A model generated the notes under the pieces. That model made no database searches. It saw only the letters and a list, made by a program, of their open reading frames with translations, and was not told where the DNA came from. Source: Microcaldota archaeon (GTDB taxonomy: Archaea > Micrarchaeota > Micrarchaeia > Anstonellales > Anstonellaceae). Taken from it: a DNA stretch of 5,975 nt. Position 1 is the first letter of the stretch. Each line of letters starts with the position of its first letter. The translations under genes were made by a program, and so were the position numbers. The DNA lies in assembly GCA_026396335.1 (NCBI GenBank), contig JAPLWZ010000002.1:1-5975 (forward strand), given 5' to 3'. Below, piece by piece: positions 1-5,037 of this stretch.

Positions 1-157
1 GTCCGATCGCAGCAATGATAGCTGCAACAGCAACATTTTTCACAAACGCATAGGCAGTGGCATCCATTGTCACCACGCCAAATGAATTCGCGAATACTGA
101 AACGCCTGAAACAATAGCAGTAAGATAAGCAAGCAAAATTCCGTCAGATTTGTTCAT
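1..157 (-). CDS. EamA/DMT-family membrane transporter, N-terminal fragment
   Basis: Reading leftward from an ATG at 157-155 gives 52 codons that stay open to the window edge, so only the N-terminus is visible. The peptide is hydrophobic, with a first membrane segment at about residues 6-28 (GILLAYLTAIVSGVSVFANS), a short polar turn, and a second segment beginning near residue 41 (NVAVAAIIAA). The pattern 'SGVSVFANSFGV' followed by a lysine-asparagine pair before the second helix is what I know from the start of EamA (drug/metabolite transporter superfamily) proteins, which usually have about ten helices and 280-300 residues. The substrate cannot be told from this fragment. The start is supported by a strong Shine-Dalgarno sequence 7 bases upstream. 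It is transcribed away from the hydrogenase genes. The family call is from memory on 52 residues, so moderately secure; another multi-helix permease is possible. Confidence 0.66.
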   Translation of the reverse strand, partial: MNKSDGILLAYLTAIVSGVSVFANSFGVVTMDATAYAFVKNVAVAAIIAAIG

Positions 158-164
158 CACAAAA

Positions 165-170
165 CCTCCA
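165..170 (-). promoter_or_regulatory. Shine-Dalgarno site of the transporter gene
   Basis: Read on the minus strand the sequence is TGGAGGT, then TTTGTG, then the ATG at 157. GGAGG matches the 16S rRNA 3' end well at normal spacing. It fixes the transporter start and contrasts with most other genes here, which lack such a site. Confidence 0.7.
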
Positions 171-191
171 ACCACCAATAACCCGTTTTCA

Positions 192-199
192 TTTATAAA
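192..199. promoter_or_regulatory. Near-palindromic TATA box between divergent genes
   Basis: TTTATAAA is a perfect inverted repeat resembling the archaeal TATA element. Its centre (195.5) is about 26 bases before the hydrogenase ATG at 222, the usual box-to-transcription-start distance, so a leaderless mRNA is predicted on the plus strand. In the opposite direction the same distance lands near 169-170, just at the transporter's Shine-Dalgarno site. The minus-strand upstream flank (AGAGTAAT) is more purine-rich, hence a better BRE candidate, than the plus-strand flank. This is seen sequence plus inference; no transcript data are available. Confidence 0.55.
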
Positions 200-221
200 A
201 TTACTCTTCCTTTCTCAAGTT

Positions 222-710
222 ATGGGCAACGGCAAAAAACTCGCAGTATCATGGATAACATTCTCCTGCTGCGAGGACTCCACAATAGTGTTCGTGGAAA
301 TGCTGAACGACCACTTCTTCGAATGGAAGGAGAAAATGGACTTCAAGTATTTCCCGGTTCTCAAGAGCAAGAACAACGACTTCACAGGCACAGATGTGGC
401 ATTCGTAGAAGGTGCAATAGCAACAAAGGAAGACGAGGATCGCCTCAAGGACATACGGGAAAAATCAAAGCGCATAGTGGCAATCGGCTCCTGCGCCTGC
501 ACGGGCCTCCCGTCCGCACAGCGCAACTCATTTGACGAGTCCACCAAGCGCGAGATAATGATGATTGTGGAGCGCTTTGGACACCTGGAGAAAGTTCATC
601 CGATAAAAGACATAGTAAAAGTGGACTACTCTGTGCCAGGCTGCCCAATGGACGAAAAGATGTTCTACGCGGCACTTGACAAGCTGCTTGCAGAATTCGA
701 CGTAAAGTGA
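222..710 (+). CDS. [NiFe] hydrogenase small subunit, short form with tandem Cys pair
   Basis: This 162-residue protein matches the NuoB/hydrogenase small-subunit family and would carry electrons between the Ni-Fe site of the next-encoded large subunit and an acceptor. Four candidate ligands of the proximal [4Fe-4S] cluster are visible: Cys16-Cys17 in 'FSCCEDS', Cys91 in 'AIGSCACTG', and Cys141 in 'VPGCP'. Ordinary hydrogenases have CxxC at the first site; the adjacent pair resembles complex I NuoB. There are no further ferredoxin-type cysteine motifs, so no medial or distal cluster; many group 1 and group 3 small subunits are considerably longer. There is no signal peptide or Tat motif, so a cytoplasmic location is inferred. 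An upstream TTG at 150 would overlap the divergent transporter, so I chose the ATG at 222, which sits where a leaderless transcript from the TATA box would begin. The large-subunit gene starts 10 bases downstream, indicating an operon. Confidence 0.9.
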   Translation: MGNGKKLAVSWITFSCCEDSTIVFVEMLNDHFFEWKEKMDFKYFPVLKSKNNDFTGTDVAFVEGAIATKEDEDRLKDIREKSKRIVAIGSCACTGLPSAQRNSFDESTKREIMMIVERFGHLEKVHPIKDIVKVDYSVPGCPMDEKMFYAALDKLLAEFDVK

Positions 711-713
711 GGT
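709..713 (+). promoter_or_regulatory. Shine-Dalgarno site of the hydrogenase large subunit
   Basis: GAGGT overlaps the small-subunit stop codon and lies 7 bases before the ATG at 721. It supports that start and coupled translation within the two-gene operon. Confidence 0.65.
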
Positions 714-720
714 AATCCTT

Positions 721-2064
721 ATGCACAAGGAAGGCGAATTTGACATCGATATCGAGCATCTCTCAAAAATCGAGGGGCACACTGACTTAGAGGTCCGCGT
801 AAAGGGCGGCAAGGTGGAATACGCACACCTGAAAATAGGCGAATCCAAGCGCTTTTTCACGCAGGGAGTTAGAGGAAAGCCCGCTCTCAATGTGGCACAG
901 CTCGTTTCCAGAATTTGCGGCACCTGCTCAATCGCGCACTTGACAACCTGCATAGAAGCAGTGGAACACGCAATGGGAGTAGTGCCCACAGAGCAAACAA
1001 TGCTCCTTCGCCACCTGACAGAAGACGGGCTCATGGTGCGCGACCACGCAATGCATTTGTACGTATTCTGTTTACCTGACATAACAAACGCAGACTCGAT
1101 AATGGAGCTTGCGGACAGGGACAAATCACTCGTTGAAAAAGCGCTTGAAGTAAAATCCGCCGGCAACGAACTTTCCAAGCTAATCGCAGGCCGCTCGGTG
1201 CACGCGCCCTTCCCCGCAGTAGGCGGCTACACAAGAACGCCCACAAACGAGGCTTGCAAAAACGTAGCGCACTTACTTGAACACGCACGTGACCATGCTT
1301 TAGAATTCGCAGACATGTTCCGCGACGCAATGCCCCTGTTCGAGCGCAAAACGCACTTCATCGCGCTCAAGAATGACAAGTACGAGTACATTGGCGGCGA
1401 ACTTTGCTCATCAGAAGGCTACTGTGTTTCCCGCGAAAACTTCTGGAACCACCTTGATAGAGTAGTGGTGCCGTACTCACAGTCAACAGGATTCGAATTC
1501 GAAGGCAAGGAGTACATGGTGGGCGCGCTTGCCCGCATGAACCTGAACAAGGATGCGCTGCACAAGGACACAAAGCGCGACCTTGGTTCCATGCTTGCTT
1601 ACTTCCCCTCCAACAACATTTTCATGAATAATCTCGCACAGGCAATAGAGATAGTGAACTCGATTGACCACGCAATAGAGCGGCTCGAGAGCTGGGACTT
1701 CAAGCCCGAGCCCTACAAGACGCCTCCAATAAAGGCAGGCGCAGGCATAGGCGTGACAGAAGCGCCGCGCGGCACGCTCTACTACGCACTCAAGGTGAAC
1801 GAGCAGGGCAACATAGAATACATCAACCTCGTGATACCGACCGCGCAGAACATGGCGAACATCGAGCATGACATGGCAAAAGTGGTGCAGGACAACCTGG
1901 ACGCAGGGCGTGACCCCGACCGCATCAGCATGGAAGTGGAGCGCCTTGTGCGCGCATACGACCCTTGCATGAGCTGCGCCACGCACTTCCTGAAGCTCAA
2001 AATAAAGGAAGCAAGCAAGGGCGGAAGGCCAAGCAAGTACACGCGGCCGTTCATACTGAAGTGA
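721..2064 (+). CDS. [NiFe] hydrogenase large (catalytic) subunit
   Basis: This 447-residue protein should catalyse reversible H2 oxidation/proton reduction at a Ni-Fe centre. All hallmark motifs are intact: 'KIEGH' at 16-20, the L1 motif RICGTCSIAH at 64-73 (Cys66, Cys69), 'EAPRGTL' at 347-353, 'PTAQN' at 373-377, and the L2 motif DPCMSCATH at 414-422 (Cys416, Cys419). The four cysteines are the expected metal ligands, so it looks like a true hydrogenase and not a complex I NuoD homologue. Twenty-five residues follow His422, the point where maturation proteases normally cut, so a precursor form is predicted; a matching protease is encoded at 2916-3293. Overall character, including 'RAYDPCxSC' near the C-terminus, is closest to cytoplasmic group 3 enzymes in my judgement, but subgroup assignment needs a tree. 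No diaphorase, F420-binding or ferredoxin subunit accompanies it. Confidence 0.95.
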   Translation: MHKEGEFDIDIEHLSKIEGHTDLEVRVKGGKVEYAHLKIGESKRFFTQGVRGKPALNVAQLVSRICGTCSIAHLTTCIEAVEHAMGVVPTEQTMLLRHLTEDGLMVRDHAMHLYVFCLPDITNADSIMELADRDKSLVEKALEVKSAGNELSKLIAGRSVHAPFPAVGGYTRTPTNEACKNVAHLLEHARDHALEFADMFRDAMPLFERKTHFIALKNDKYEYIGGELCSSEGYCVSRENFWNHLDRVVVPYSQSTGFEFEGKEYMVGALARMNLNKDALHKDTKRDLGSMLAYFPSNNIFMNNLAQAIEIVNSIDHAIERLESWDFKPEPYKTPPIKAGAGIGVTEAPRGTLYYALKVNEQGNIEYINLVIPTAQNMANIEHDMAKVVQDNLDAGRDPDRISMEVERLVRAYDPCMSCATHFLKLKIKEASKGGRPSKYTRPFILK

Positions 2065-2076
2065 TCGTTCCTATTT

Positions 2077-2919
2077 ATGGCAAAGAAAAATGGAGGCATG
2101 GCGCAAGCCATCTGGAAAGCGGCAGTGTGGCTAGCCACGCATTTCCTCCACATATTCTATCTCCTTACTCTTTTAGTAATCCGCGCAGGCTCATTCCTTC
2201 TCAAGGTCCTCTCCACATCGGCAAAAAAGCACCACGAAGGGATGCAAAAGCCAAAAATCGATGCAGTCTTTTCCCCCCTTGCCGTGCAAAAAACCGTGTC
2301 CGGCGATGCACAATCATTCGAACAAAAAGTAATCTCCTCCAAAAGCACCGTTGGGATAGTGCTTGGCGCGCGCGGCAGCGGAAAGAGCGCGCTTGGCATG
2401 CGGTTTCTGGAAAACATATCCGCGAAAACCAGCAGGCGCGCATACGCAATGGGCTTTGATCCCTCTTCGCTCCCGGCATGGATAACTTCAGTTGATGACA
2501 TATCCCAAATCCCGAACAACGCATTCGTTCTCGTGGACGAGGGCGGAATATCTTTCTCATCCCGATCTTCCATGTCCTCGGCAAATAAAATTCTCTCTTC
2601 CTTGCTTTTTGTCGCGCGCCACAAGGGCATTTCCGCGCTTTTCATTTCACAGAATTCCTCGAACATTGAGGTGAACGCAATCAGGCAGGCTGATTATCTT
2701 CTCCTGCGCAAAGCCTCGCTCCTGCAAAAGGATTTCGAGCGGAAAATAATCGCGAAAATCTACGATGAAACCGAGCAGGATTTCAAGGCTCTTCCGCAAG
2801 AGGGGCGCTACTCTACTTACATTTACTCTGATGAATTCCGCGGGTTCGTATCAAACGAGCTTCCCTCCTTCTGGAGCGAAAAGGCGAGCAAGGGCTATGC
2901 AACGAAAAAGATCGCTTAA
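2077..2919 (+). CDS. Membrane-anchored P-loop ATPase (FtsK/HerA or Zot-like)
   Basis: This 280-residue protein begins with a hydrophobic stretch at about 11-46 that fits one or two membrane passes, then a polar linker, then a P-loop ATPase domain. Walker A is GARGSGKS at 97-104; Walker B is 'AFVLVDEGG' with Asp154-Glu155; 'RHKG' at 181-184 and 'ALFISQNSS' at 187-195 fit the arginine and sensor-like strand seen in FtsK/HerA-superfamily proteins, including Zot/pI assembly ATPases. The Gln-containing 'SQ' after a hydrophobic strand is typical of that group. Partner and substrate are unknown; candidates are DNA or a protein translocated at the membrane. The ATG at 2077 lies 12 bases after the hydrogenase stop with no clear Shine-Dalgarno, so co-transcription is likely; Met8 (2098) is an alternative start. 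Its stop overlaps that of the convergent protease gene. A link to the hydrogenase is not evident from the domain. Confidence 0.75.
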   Translation: MAKKNGGMAQAIWKAAVWLATHFLHIFYLLTLLVIRAGSFLLKVLSTSAKKHHEGMQKPKIDAVFSPLAVQKTVSGDAQSFEQKVISSKSTVGIVLGARGSGKSALGMRFLENISAKTSRRAYAMGFDPSSLPAWITSVDDISQIPNNAFVLVDEGGISFSSRSSMSSANKILSSLLFVARHKGISALFISQNSSNIEVNAIRQADYLLLRKASLLQKDFERKIIAKIYDETEQDFKALPQEGRYSTYIYSDEFRGFVSNELPSFWSEKASKGYATKKIA

Positions 2920-3293
2920 AGAAGTTCTTTCAACAGCCTTTCCACATCGGGCAGGCTATCTCGCATCGGCTTTTTTGCAGGCACTCCGATAATTGTCGCC
3001 TTTTTTATTTTTCCCAGTTTTTTGAGAAGAAGCAAGGTCCACATCAAATCAAACCCATGGAGCGACAGCGGGTTTGCGGACAATTCCAGTTCATCAAGTG
3101 TCACAAGCCGCGGCTTTTCCAATCCGACAACCGCGTCCAGGATGAAAAGCTCCTCTCCTTCGTGCTCCAAGTCTTCAGCAGCATCAAACGGCTTGAATTC
3201 TATTTCCGGCATCTTGCCGCCAAGCTTCTTCGCTATCTTCACAGCAGCAGAATCAATCTTCGCGAGCGGATTCCCGAAAACAAGCACTTTCAT
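2916..3293 (-). CDS. [NiFe] hydrogenase maturation protease (HycI/HybD/FrxA family)
   Basis: This 125-residue protein is expected to remove the C-terminal peptide of the hydrogenase large subunit once nickel is inserted, a cytoplasmic step. Family features are visible: a beta-strand start 'MKVLVFGNP' (GN at 7-8), Asp14 aligning with the nickel-contacting Glu16 of HybD, Asp53 in 'LFILDAV' for HybD Asp62, and His79 in 'PLSLHGFDL' for HybD His93. The adjacent first acid of the usual DD/DE pair is Ile13. It is somewhat shorter than bacterial relatives (about 150-165 residues). The ATG at 3293 has no Shine-Dalgarno, fitting a leaderless transcript. It is transcribed on the opposite strand to the hydrogenase, converges on the ATPase with overlapping stop codons, and diverges from ribB. 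The uncleaved tail of the nearby large subunit supports the assignment. Confidence 0.87.
   Translation of the reverse strand: MKVLVFGNPLAKIDSAAVKIAKKLGGKMPEIEFKPFDAAEDLEHEGEELFILDAVVGLEKPRLVTLDELELSANPLSLHGFDLMWTLLLLKKLGKIKKATIIGVPAKKPMRDSLPDVERLLKELL
3001..3023 (+). terminator. Possible oligo-T terminator for the plus-strand hydrogenase/ATPase transcript
   Basis: A run of six T, an A, five T, then six more T at 3018-3023 lies about 80 bases past the ATPase stop. Archaeal RNA polymerase terminates on such T-rich non-template tracts without a hairpin. The tract is also the complement of lysine codons (KKLGKIKK) in the protease gene, so its composition may be coincidental. Confidence 0.25.
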
Positions 3294-3317
3294 AACAAAA
3301 AAATGAGTGAGCGCGCC

Positions 3318-3324
3318 TTTTATT
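3318..3324. promoter_or_regulatory. TATA-like element between protease and ribB
   Basis: TTTTATT on the plus strand (AATAAAA on the minus strand) is centred at 3321. That is about 26-27 bases before the ATG at 3348 on the plus strand and about 26 bases before position 3295 on the minus strand, next to the protease ATG at 3293. It could serve leaderless transcripts in both directions, repeating the arrangement at 192-199. It lies inside the ribB reading frame if the earlier ATG at 3303 is the true start. Confidence 0.35.
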
Positions 3325-3347
3325 CCTATCCTGCATCATCAGACGCC

Positions 3348-4028
3348 ATGGGGGATCTGGCAAAAGCACTAGCCTCGCTCAAGCGCGGGAGCTTCATCGT
3401 TCTTCACGATGCAAAAGGGCGCGAGGATGAATCAGACTTAATCTGCCTAGCAGAGAAAATCACTCCGAAAATGGTCAGGCAAATGCGCAAGGACGCAGGC
3501 GGGCTCATCTGCCTTGCAATGGACATGAAGTCCACCAAGCGCATGAGCATACCGTTCGCAATCGACGTGCTGAAATCAGCGAAAAACCCCTTGCTTTTCA
3601 AAATGGGCAACCAGAAAATGGGCTATGGCGACAAGCCGGCATTCACGATTTCAATAAATCACTTGAAAACGTTCACGGGCATTACAGACAACGACCGTGC
3701 AATGACAATCCGAGAATTCGGGAAATTAATCGCGCGCAAGGGCGGAGCAAACGATTTCAAAAAGCACTTCCGTGCAATAGGGCACGTATTTTTGCTCACC
3801 AGCCGCGGCATTGAGAACAGGCGCGGCCACACCGAACTTTCAATTGCGCTTTCGGAAATGGGCGGCTTCACGCCGGCAATGGTGCTCTGCGAAATGCTTT
3901 CAGACACAGGCAAGGCGGCAACTGCAAAAGAATCCTTTGCATACGCAAAGAAACACGGCTATCCTTTTGTGGAAGGGAAGGAGCTTTTCTGCGGATGCGA
4001 GTGCAGCGAAAAGGGCTGCAAGTGCTGA
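3348..4028 (+). CDS. ribB: 3,4-dihydroxy-2-butanone 4-phosphate synthase, archaeal type
   Basis: RibB converts ribulose 5-phosphate to 3,4-dihydroxy-2-butanone 4-phosphate and formate, supplying the four-carbon unit for the lumazine ring. Visible motifs are the acidic loop REDESD at 25-30, 'RKDAGGLICLA' at 47-57, 'TFTGITDNDRAMT' at 108-120, 'GHVFLL' at 145-150, and 'RRGHTE' at 158-163, the last two contributing metal and substrate ligands. The sequence resembles the methanogen enzyme more than E. coli RibB. I prefer the ATG at 3348 (226 residues) because it gives MGDLAKALASLKRG, the usual distance to the first conserved strand, and sits behind a TATA-like element; the in-frame ATG at 3303 would add 15 residues. 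Oddities are Ile144 where the family usually has Pro before GHV, and a C-terminal tail with Cys215, 217, 219, 224 and 226. It begins the riboflavin cluster, with ribC following after about 50 bases. Confidence 0.92.
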   Translation: MGDLAKALASLKRGSFIVLHDAKGREDESDLICLAEKITPKMVRQMRKDAGGLICLAMDMKSTKRMSIPFAIDVLKSAKNPLLFKMGNQKMGYGDKPAFTISINHLKTFTGITDNDRAMTIREFGKLIARKGGANDFKKHFRAIGHVFLLTSRGIENRRGHTELSIALSEMGGFTPAMVLCEMLSDTGKAATAKESFAYAKKHGYPFVEGKELFCGCECSEKGCKC

Positions 4029-4042
4029 CAAGGGGGCAATCG

Positions 4043-4050
4043 TTTAAAAG
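4043..4050 (+). promoter_or_regulatory. TATA-like box before ribC
   Basis: TTTAAAAG in the 48-base ribB-ribC gap is a good match to an archaeal TATA element. A start about 26 bases on falls near 4072-4074, immediately before GGGAGATG. This would let ribC-ribH-ribD be transcribed separately from ribB as well as by read-through. Confidence 0.45.
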
Positions 4051-4071
4051 CAATCAAATGATATCGCTTAC

Positions 4072-4076
4072 GGGAG
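4072..4076 (+). promoter_or_regulatory. Shine-Dalgarno-like site for ribC
   Basis: GGGAG ends directly before the ATG at 4077 but lies 9 bases before the in-frame ATG at 4086. Its spacing therefore favours 4086 as the translated start if a leader exists; a nearly leaderless mRNA would instead favour 4077. Confidence 0.4.
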
Positions 4077-4562
4077 ATGAACAGCATGAAATCATGTAAA
4101 GTGGGCATAGTAGACACCATGTTCGCACGCGTGGACATGGCTGCATTTGCAATTGACGAGCTTAAGCGAAAGTTTCCTCAGGTAAAAATTGTGCGTTACA
4201 CCGTGCCCGGGGTAAAAGACCTTGCAATCGGCTGCGTAATTCTTGACAAGCGCGAAAAATGCGACGCACTCATGGCGCTTGGCATGGTGGGCGGAGTGGC
4301 TGTTGACAAGACATGCGGGCACGAGGCATCTCTCGGTATACAGATGGCGAAAATGAAACTGGAGAAACACATAATCGAGGTATTCGTGCACGAGGACGAG
4401 GGAAAGAGCGAGCAGGATTTATACTCAATTTTTGAAAACCGCACGCGCAAGCACGCGGTGAATGCGGCGCTCCTTGCGCAGGGCGGCAACCCGCTTGCGG
4501 ATTTCGCGGGCAAGGGTAAAAGGCAGGGCAGGAAAGATGCCGGTTCAATCAACAAAAAGTGA
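4077..4562 (+). CDS. ribC: Riboflavin synthase, archaeal type
   Basis: This enzyme dismutates two molecules of 6,7-dimethyl-8-ribityllumazine into riboflavin and the pyrimidinedione. The archaeal form is unrelated to bacterial RibE and is a paralogue of lumazine synthase, forming pentamers. The 161 residues match the family along their length: 'KVGIVDTMFARVDMA' at 8-22, 'YTVPGVKDLA' at 41-50, 'ALGMVGG' at 67-73, 'CGHEASLG' at 80-87, 'IIEVFVHEDEGK' at 99-110, and a C-terminal 'AGKGKRQGRKDAG' at 144-156. The start is uncertain between the ATG at 4077 and Met4 at 4086 (158 residues), which has better Shine-Dalgarno spacing. Its stop overlaps a GTG that could begin ribH (GTGA at 4559-4562), so translational coupling is likely. 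It is the strongest single marker of archaeal origin in the window. Confidence 0.95.
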   Translation: MNSMKSCKVGIVDTMFARVDMAAFAIDELKRKFPQVKIVRYTVPGVKDLAIGCVILDKREKCDALMALGMVGGVAVDKTCGHEASLGIQMAKMKLEKHIIEVFVHEDEGKSEQDLYSIFENRTRKHAVNAALLAQGGNPLADFAGKGKRQGRKDAGSINKK

Positions 4563-4567
4563 TTTCG

Positions 4568-5026
4568 ATGACAAAAAAATTACGCATTGGCATAGCAGTT
4601 GCGCAATTCAACCCTGAAATAACTGCGTACATGCTTCGCGAGGCAACCGCGCATGCAAAGCGCAACGGCGCACAAGTGAAAGCAATCATACGCGTGCCAG
4701 GCGCATTCGAACTCCCATTCGCAGTAATGAAGCTTCTCTCGCGCAAGGACATTGACGCTGCAGTGGCAATCGGCGCGGTGATAAAGGGCGAGACAAAGCA
4801 CGACGAGGCAATTGTATTTGGAATTTCAAAGGCGCTTGCGCTCCTTCAAATAAAGGCAAGGAAGCCGGTCGGCTTTGGCATACTCGGGCCCGGCATCACT
4901 TGGAAGCAGGCAGAGGCACGCAAAAAAGAGCACGCGCAGCGCTCTGTGGAAGCGGCAATTTGGATGTGCGGGCTAAGTGCTACTGGCAAAACAGTGGCGG
5001 CAAAGAAGCGCACTCACAAAAAGTAA
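4568..5026 (+). CDS. ribH: 6,7-dimethyl-8-ribityllumazine synthase
   Basis: RibH condenses 5-amino-6-ribitylaminouracil with the RibB product to give the lumazine that RibC uses. The 152 residues show the family's order of motifs: 'RIGIAVAQFNPEIT' at 6-19 with the substrate-stacking aromatic Phe14, 'VPGAFELP' at 43-50, 'AIGAVIKGETKHDE' at 67-80 including the phosphate-binding GET and catalytic-type His78, and 'FGILGPGIT' at 103-111. Family members form pentamers or 60-subunit capsids; which applies cannot be read here. A basic tail of about 16 residues (ending KKRTHKK) follows the core. I start it at the ATG at 4568, 5 bases after the ribC stop; a GTG at 4559 would add three residues and overlap ribC by 4 bases. 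No convincing Shine-Dalgarno is present. RibD follows after 11 bases. Confidence 0.95.
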   Translation: MTKKLRIGIAVAQFNPEITAYMLREATAHAKRNGAQVKAIIRVPGAFELPFAVMKLLSRKDIDAAVAIGAVIKGETKHDEAIVFGISKALALLQIKARKPVGFGILGPGITWKQAEARKKEHAQRSVEAAIWMCGLSATGKTVAAKKRTHKK

Positions 5027-5037
5027 CCGGTCTTCTT

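Noticed and set aside
150..221. In-frame extension of the hydrogenase small subunit to a TTG at 150
   Set aside because: The extra 24 residues overlap the divergent transporter gene and its Shine-Dalgarno, cross the TATA box and resemble no hydrogenase N-terminus.
528..1178. 216-residue open frame on the minus strand across the hydrogenase genes
   Set aside because: It lies antisense to two well-recognised genes, is rich in Ser, Cys and Arg as expected from the reverse complement of biased codons, and shows no domain.
1483..1986. 167-residue minus-strand open frame inside the large subunit
   Set aside because: Composition (many His, Val, Cys) reflects the complement of the coding frame; no motif and no start signal were seen.
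721..2064. Complex I NuoD-like subunit instead of a hydrogenase
   Set aside because: NuoD has lost the Ni-Fe cysteines, whereas both CxxC pairs and the cleavable tail are intact here.
1965..2459. 164-residue plus-strand frame spanning the hydrogenase end and ATPase start
   Set aside because: Out of frame with both recognised proteins, very basic and without any domain.
2157..2666. 169-residue minus-strand frame within the ATPase gene
   Set aside because: Antisense to Walker A and B coding sequence, with no recognisable family feature.
3057..3302. Upstream in-frame extension of ribB to an ATG at 3057
   Set aside because: It runs antisense through most of the maturation protease gene; the translated extension shows no relation to RibB N-termini.
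3294..3347. FMN riboswitch upstream of the riboflavin genes
   Set aside because: The spacer is far too short and lacks the conserved RFN-element blocks; the same applies to 4029-4076.
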